The notes beneath the pieces were generated by a model. The model made no database searches, was not told the DNA's origin, and saw only the letters and a program-made list of their open reading frames with translations. Below, one piece after another: positions 50,449 through 56,398 of a stretch of DNA of 56,398 bases (its first letter is position 1; each line of letters begins with the position of its first letter). The position numbers and the translations under genes are program-made. Source of the DNA: Planctomycetaceae bacterium (lineage in GTDB: Bacteria; Planctomycetota; Phycisphaerae; Tepidisphaerales; Tepidisphaeraceae); NCBI GenBank assembly GCA_027487775.1, contig JAIYCY010000018.1, forward strand, positions 1 to 56,398. Direction: 5' to 3'.

Positions 50449-51666
50449 TTACCCGATCGACTCCATCCAAGCCCGCAACTCACGCGGCCAATCGCTCTGG
50501 AATCGCAGCGGCTCACCCGTCGCCGGATGCACAAATCCCAGCACCCCCGCATGCAGCGCCTGCCGCGGGGCACCGCTCTCGTCCGCTCGCGCCCGCGCGC
50601 CTGCAACATGCGTATAAACCCGCTCCCCGCACAGCCGATGTCCTCGCTCGCTCATGTGGATCCGAATCTGATGCGTTCGACCCGTTTCCAAGCGACACTC
50701 CACTTCGGTCAACGTCTGACCATCTGAATCACGACCTATCACACCGATCGGCCTGACGTGCGTGATCGCCTCCTGCGCGTCGGCCGGTCGATCTTTCTCC
50801 CCGCCGGTCCATGACCCGCGCAATCCATCGCCCCGATCACGCACCAGAAACGTTCTGATCGTCTCAGCCCTCGGCTCGCCTTCCACGATCGCTCGATAAC
50901 ATCGATCGATCGTATGTGTCTTAAACAATTCAATCAGCGCCCGCTCGATCGTCGGCGAGAGCGCAAAGACCATCAATCCCGATGTGTCTCGATCCAGTCG
51001 ATGCACGGGCCGCACGCGGACCGGTTGCGATACGAAATCTCCCCTCGCGGTCGATGCCTCGTGTCGCCCGGACTTTTCATTTTCCGGACGCACTCCCTTC
51101 GATCGATCGCGGCCTTGCATCGGATGCGTCGATCGCTTCCCGCCGTGTTGTCGATCCGTCGATCGCTTGCCCAACGGTGCTCGCGATCGAAGGATCTCCT
51201 CCAGGCATTCCTCAAGCGTCGGCTGTCTCTGTTTGCGTCGCGCGTCCCAGTTCTTTTCCTGCTCGTGCCGAAGTGTTGTCATGCCCGCAGGCTTTTCGAC
51301 AACGATCAGATGCTGATCGCGATACACCACACGCACGTCTCTTGCCGTCGGCACGGGCGCGCGCGGTGTCGCGTAGATCTTGACGACTTCGCCTCCCTTG
51401 AGCCGTCGATTCGCATCCAGGCACAGATTCCCGTCCACCTGCACGCATCTGGAATCGATTGCACGCCTCGCCTGCTCCCAACTCCACCCGATCGACTTCA
51501 CCACCGCCGCCAGCGTCAGGCCGACCTGATCGTCGTCGACATGCACCACGCGGTCCCGCTCCGACCGACCTTCCGCTTGACGCTCCATCCTGGTCTGGCG
51601 CTGCGGCTTGCCCGGACGTCCCGTCTTGCGATCTCGGCCGGGCCTGGATGGTTCGTCTTTCGGCAT
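50449..51666 (-). CDS. RluA-family pseudouridine synthase with a low-complexity insert
   Basis: Isomerises uridine in rRNA or tRNA. 405 residues: a basic tail (about residues 1-45), an S4 RNA-binding domain (AAVVKSIGWSWEQARRAIDS, LKGGEVVKI), then the RluA/RluD catalytic domain. The catalytic Asp is in RPVHRLDRDTSGLMVF; the ECRLETGRTHQIRIHM motif follows, with DERGHRLxGE-like SERGHRLCGE after it. Between VVEKPAGM and the catalytic motif, about 60 basic residues (KRSTDRQHGGKRSTHPMQGR and neighbours) form a repeat-like insert. The ATG lies at 51664-51666. The exact RNA target is unknown. Confidence 0.9.
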   Translation of the reverse strand: MPKDEPSRPGRDRKTGRPGKPQRQTRMERQAEGRSERDRVVHVDDDQVGLTLAAVVKSIGWSWEQARRAIDSRCVQVDGNLCLDANRRLKGGEVVKIYATPRAPVPTARDVRVVYRDQHLIVVEKPAGMTTLRHEQEKNWDARRKQRQPTLEECLEEILRSRAPLGKRSTDRQHGGKRSTHPMQGRDRSKGVRPENEKSGRHEASTARGDFVSQPVRVRPVHRLDRDTSGLMVFALSPTIERALIELFKTHTIDRCYRAIVEGEPRAETIRTFLVRDRGDGLRGSWTGGEKDRPADAQEAITHVRPIGVIGRDSDGQTLTEVECRLETGRTHQIRIHMSERGHRLCGERVYTHVAGARARADESGAPRQALHAGVLGFVHPATGEPLRFQSDWPRELRAWMESIG

Positions 51667-51774
51667 CAGTTTCTCGTCTCGCAGTCAGGTCGCCTTCGCG
51701 TTGTCAAGTCGTCACTTCATGAGCGATCTGTTTGGATGATACCCACTGCGTCAGTTTGGATCACCCGGCATCGC

Positions 51775-51802
51775 TTGACCGACCATCGCCCCGTCCTATA
51801 CT
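51775..51802 (+). promoter_or_regulatory. Probable sigma-70-type promoter of ppdK
   Basis: TTGACC (51775-51780) and TATACT (51797-51802) are separated by 16 bases, each matching the consensus at five of six positions. Transcription from here would give a leader of about 185 bases before the ppdK ATG. The 51667-51994 gap has no other gene that I can see. Confidence 0.6.
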
Positions 51803-51994
51803 CGCCGCTCCGCTCGGAGAATTCGCAAGTGCCGGATTGTCACCGGTATCGCTTGTGAATGATTCGGCGGGGCTTGGCGTTCGATCGATCGGCATCGAAT
51901 CTCAAGCTGCGGGCGTGTCGAGGGAACCGGTTCCCGCGACGCCCGAACGAAAACCAAGAATCCTGCCCGATCCCATTCCCGGAGTCACCCCGCC

Positions 51995-54715
<2,721 letters not shown>

Positions 54716-54767
54716 TCCGAACACGATCAGCCCTCCGCTGAACGTCATCTCAAAATCCCAAAACCAA

Positions 54768-54805
54768 GGACCGGTCGCACCCGCGGCCGGTCCCTTCGTT
54801 TTATT
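54768..54805 (+). terminator. Intrinsic terminator after ppdK
   Basis: GGACCGG (54768-54774) pairs with CCGGTCC (54787-54793). It is followed by CTTCGTTTTATT, so the T-tract is short and interrupted. Confidence 0.75.
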
Positions 54806-54820
54806 GCACGTCATTCACCC

Positions 54821-54846
54821 CACACCCATCCCCCACACCCATCCCC
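54821..54846. repeat. 13-bp tandem duplication next to a stop codon
   Basis: CACACCCATCCCC occurs twice in tandem (54821-54833, 54834-54846). It ends one base before the stop codon of the minus-strand gene at 54848-54850, another repeat beginning at a gene end. Confidence 0.85.
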
Positions 54847-54847
54847 C

Positions 54848-55567
54848 TCACGCCGCGATCATCGACACCGGCTTGCCGGTCGATCCAACCGACAGCGATC
54901 CGCCAAAACTCATCGACACCGCTTCGCTCATCGGGCCGGCCTCCATCCTGCCATTCATCCACGCCGCCCTGATCCACACGCGTGTGCCTGGCACGAGGTC
55001 ATACGAAAAATCCACCCAGACCTTCGTTCGTCCACTCACAAGCGCATTCGTCCACATCGCCGGGTCCACCGGCGGGGCCGCGCCGACAAATGTCTCAACC
55101 CGCATCACTCGCACGCCGGGCGGTTTGCCACGACGTGTCGACGTCGGATCCGAGACCCGAATCTCAACGCTTCGACCCCGCACATCCTGCACCGCCACCA
55201 ACGGCGCATCGGTCGGCACCGGTACCACCACCCGACCCTTCTCACGCACCGTGATCGCCAGCCGTTCGCGCATCATCGCCGTCGTCCCCTCGTGCGCCTG
55301 GATCGTCCGCACCAGCGCCCGCGCACGTCGCGTCACCTCATCACGCAGCCGCACCTTCAATGCGATATTCGAAGGTGATCTCGTCAATCCGCTCTGACAC
55401 AACCCAAACGCCTCGCGATATGCGGCCAGCAACACGCCAAACGCATCCACCTGCGGCTGCGTCAGCCCGACCTCATCAAACACATCCACGATCTGGTCGT
55501 AGAAGCTGTTCGCCCAGCCCAGGAAGTCTGCTTCCCGTCGGGGAAGATAATCATGCCGATTGTTCAT
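54848..55567 (-). CDS. Hypothetical protein with a fibronectin-like C-terminal half
   Basis: 239 residues with no signal peptide. The first half (READFLGWANSFYDQIVDVF, then AYREAFGLCQSGLTRSPSN and VRLRDEVTRRARALVRTIQ) is helical. The second half (VVVPVPTDAPLVAVQDVRG, VPGTRVWIRAAWMNGR) has the strand pattern of an Ig or fibronectin type III-like fold. I do not recognise a named family. GGGAGC before the ATG at 55565-55567 supports this start, although the frame is open to 55789. The upstream stretch (55568-55828) holds no clear gene. Confidence 0.7.
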   Translation of the reverse strand: MNNRHDYLPRREADFLGWANSFYDQIVDVFDEVGLTQPQVDAFGVLLAAYREAFGLCQSGLTRSPSNIALKVRLRDEVTRRARALVRTIQAHEGTTAMMRERLAITVREKGRVVVPVPTDAPLVAVQDVRGRSVEIRVSDPTSTRRGKPPGVRVMRVETFVGAAPPVDPAMWTNALVSGRTKVWVDFSYDLVPGTRVWIRAAWMNGRMEAGPMSEAVSMSFGGSLSVGSTGKPVSMIAA

Positions 55568-55828
55568 CGCTGCTCCCTTGCTTCCTTTGGCGAATGCCCG
55601 ATGCGACGTCTCAACGCAGAACATCGATCCTGCGCGCTTCATCCTGATCATCGACGTCAATCGACCTTCACTTAACGCTCTACACCCCGCCACATCGCAC
55701 GGATCCCCACGCCGATAATCTCGCCCCACACGCTCACAGCGTGCGGCCTCAGGGGCCAAAGCAGATGATTCGCAACAGCCCAGCGGCACTCCGCACCCGT
55801 TCTGCGGATACCCACATCGCGATTGCGG

Positions 55829-56155
55829 AGACTCGCAACACGCCTGGGGATCTCCGCAACACGCCTCGGGATCTCCGCAACATGCCTCGGGATCTCCGCA
55901 ACATGCCTCGGGATCTCCGCAACATGCCTGGGGTCATCCACAACATGCCTGGGGTCATCCACAACATGCATGGGGTCATCCACAACATGCATGGGGACAT
56001 CCACAACATGCCTCGGGACATCCACAACGTCCCTGCAGAGTTCCGCATGATGCCCGCGGAATCCCGCATGATGCCAGCGGAAACCCGCATGATGCCAGCG
56101 GAATCCCGCATGATGAATGGGTGAATCCGCATGTTGAGTGTGTGAATCCGCATGA
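55829..56155. repeat. 21-bp minisatellite, about 15 diverging copies
   Basis: Tandem 21-bp units begin as AGACTCGCAACACGCCTGGGG and run through ATCTCCGCAACATGCCTCGGG types and CATCCACAACATGCATGGGGT types. They then shift to CCCGCATGATGCCAGCGGAAT types and end in GTGAATCCGCATG types. Because 21 is a multiple of three, frames stay open on both strands. I see no ribosome-binding site or protein family that makes either one a gene. Confidence 0.9.
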
Positions 56156-56222
56156 CGAATGAAGGTCTGCAATCCCCTCGCCCTGGAGGGAGCGAGTCCC
56201 CTCGCTCCGTTGATCGTCGTTC

Positions 56223-56376
56223 GACCCGATCCCGCGCAACGACCCAACCCCGCGCAGCGACCCGACCCCGCGCAACGACCCGACCCCGCGCAACGACCCG
56301 ACCCCGCGCAACGGCCCGACACCGCGCAGCGACCCAACCGCGCGCAACGACCCGACACCGCGCAACGGCGCGACAC
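56223..56376. repeat. 18-bp minisatellite, about 8.5 copies
   Basis: Units GACCCGACCCCGCGCAAC and variants begin at 56223, 56241, 56259, 56277 and onward to the window edge. The period is a multiple of three. The array may continue beyond the window. Confidence 0.9.
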
Positions 56377-56398
56377 CGACTGCCCTCCAGTTCGCCTC

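Noticed and set aside
55829..56155. Possible CRISPR array or repeat-protein gene
   Set aside because: Units are contiguous 21-mers without spacers. A protein cannot be excluded, but no start signal or strand preference supports one, so it is listed as a repeat only.

Overview
The window reads as GC-rich chromosomal DNA from a Planctomycetota bacterium, most likely of the Phycisphaerae. This is inferred from the protein families, not from a search: a PEP-CTERM surface protein, a planctomycete-style pseudopilin, a BamA/Skp pair (so an outer membrane is present), a pyruvate phosphate dikinase, an EF-P without the usual modified lysine, and single-gene transcription units on both strands. I see no insertion sequence, phage gene, integrase or CRISPR array.

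Layout. 1-6140: end of a DegT-like aminotransferase, alaS, a secreted VWA protein, birA and an MgtC-family protein. 6220-8090: tRNA-Glu, tRNA-Lys and a PEP-CTERM protein with a strong terminator. 8630-15000: a small conserved protein, a PfkB-family sugar kinase, a threonine-synthase-like gene behind a textbook SAM-I riboswitch, efp, a glycosyltransferase, a minimal histidine kinase and a cold-shock protein. 15390-17720: a membrane protein and a translationally coupled DUF1802/pseudopilin pair. 17800-22520: a sulfate-assimilation locus, siroheme sulfite reductase divergent from cysD-cysN. 22600-30900: a LuxR-type regulator, a VOC-like protein, a secreted TPR-like protein, a PilZ protein, ribBA, a cobalamin adenosyltransferase, a voltage-gated cation channel, an FMN-oxidase-like protein and small membrane proteins. 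30950-36930: glyA, a large anchored protein, a purple-acid-phosphatase-like enzyme and htpX. 37100-41700: two glycosyltransferases, a heparinase-like polysaccharide lyase and tRNA-Val. 41820-50300: a cupin, an unusual two-gene sugar ABC importer, bamA and skp. 50450-56398: an RluA-type pseudouridine synthase, ppdK, a hypothetical gene and two minisatellites.

How the parts connect. The sulfur genes make sulfide. The threonine-synthase-like enzyme uses O-phosphohomoserine and sits under a SAM sensor, so it may make homocysteine rather than threonine. The glycosyltransferase, lyase and sugar-importer genes suggest polysaccharide handling, and BamA/Skp serve outer-membrane biogenesis.

Two observations stand out. 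The first is the SAM-I riboswitch in front of a ThrC-like gene. The second is a recurring pattern of short tandem repeats that start on or at stop codons. In five of them the period is not a multiple of three and the TGA recurs in each copy, so arrays with three or more copies place stops in all three frames. Repeats inside reading frames here have periods that are multiples of three.
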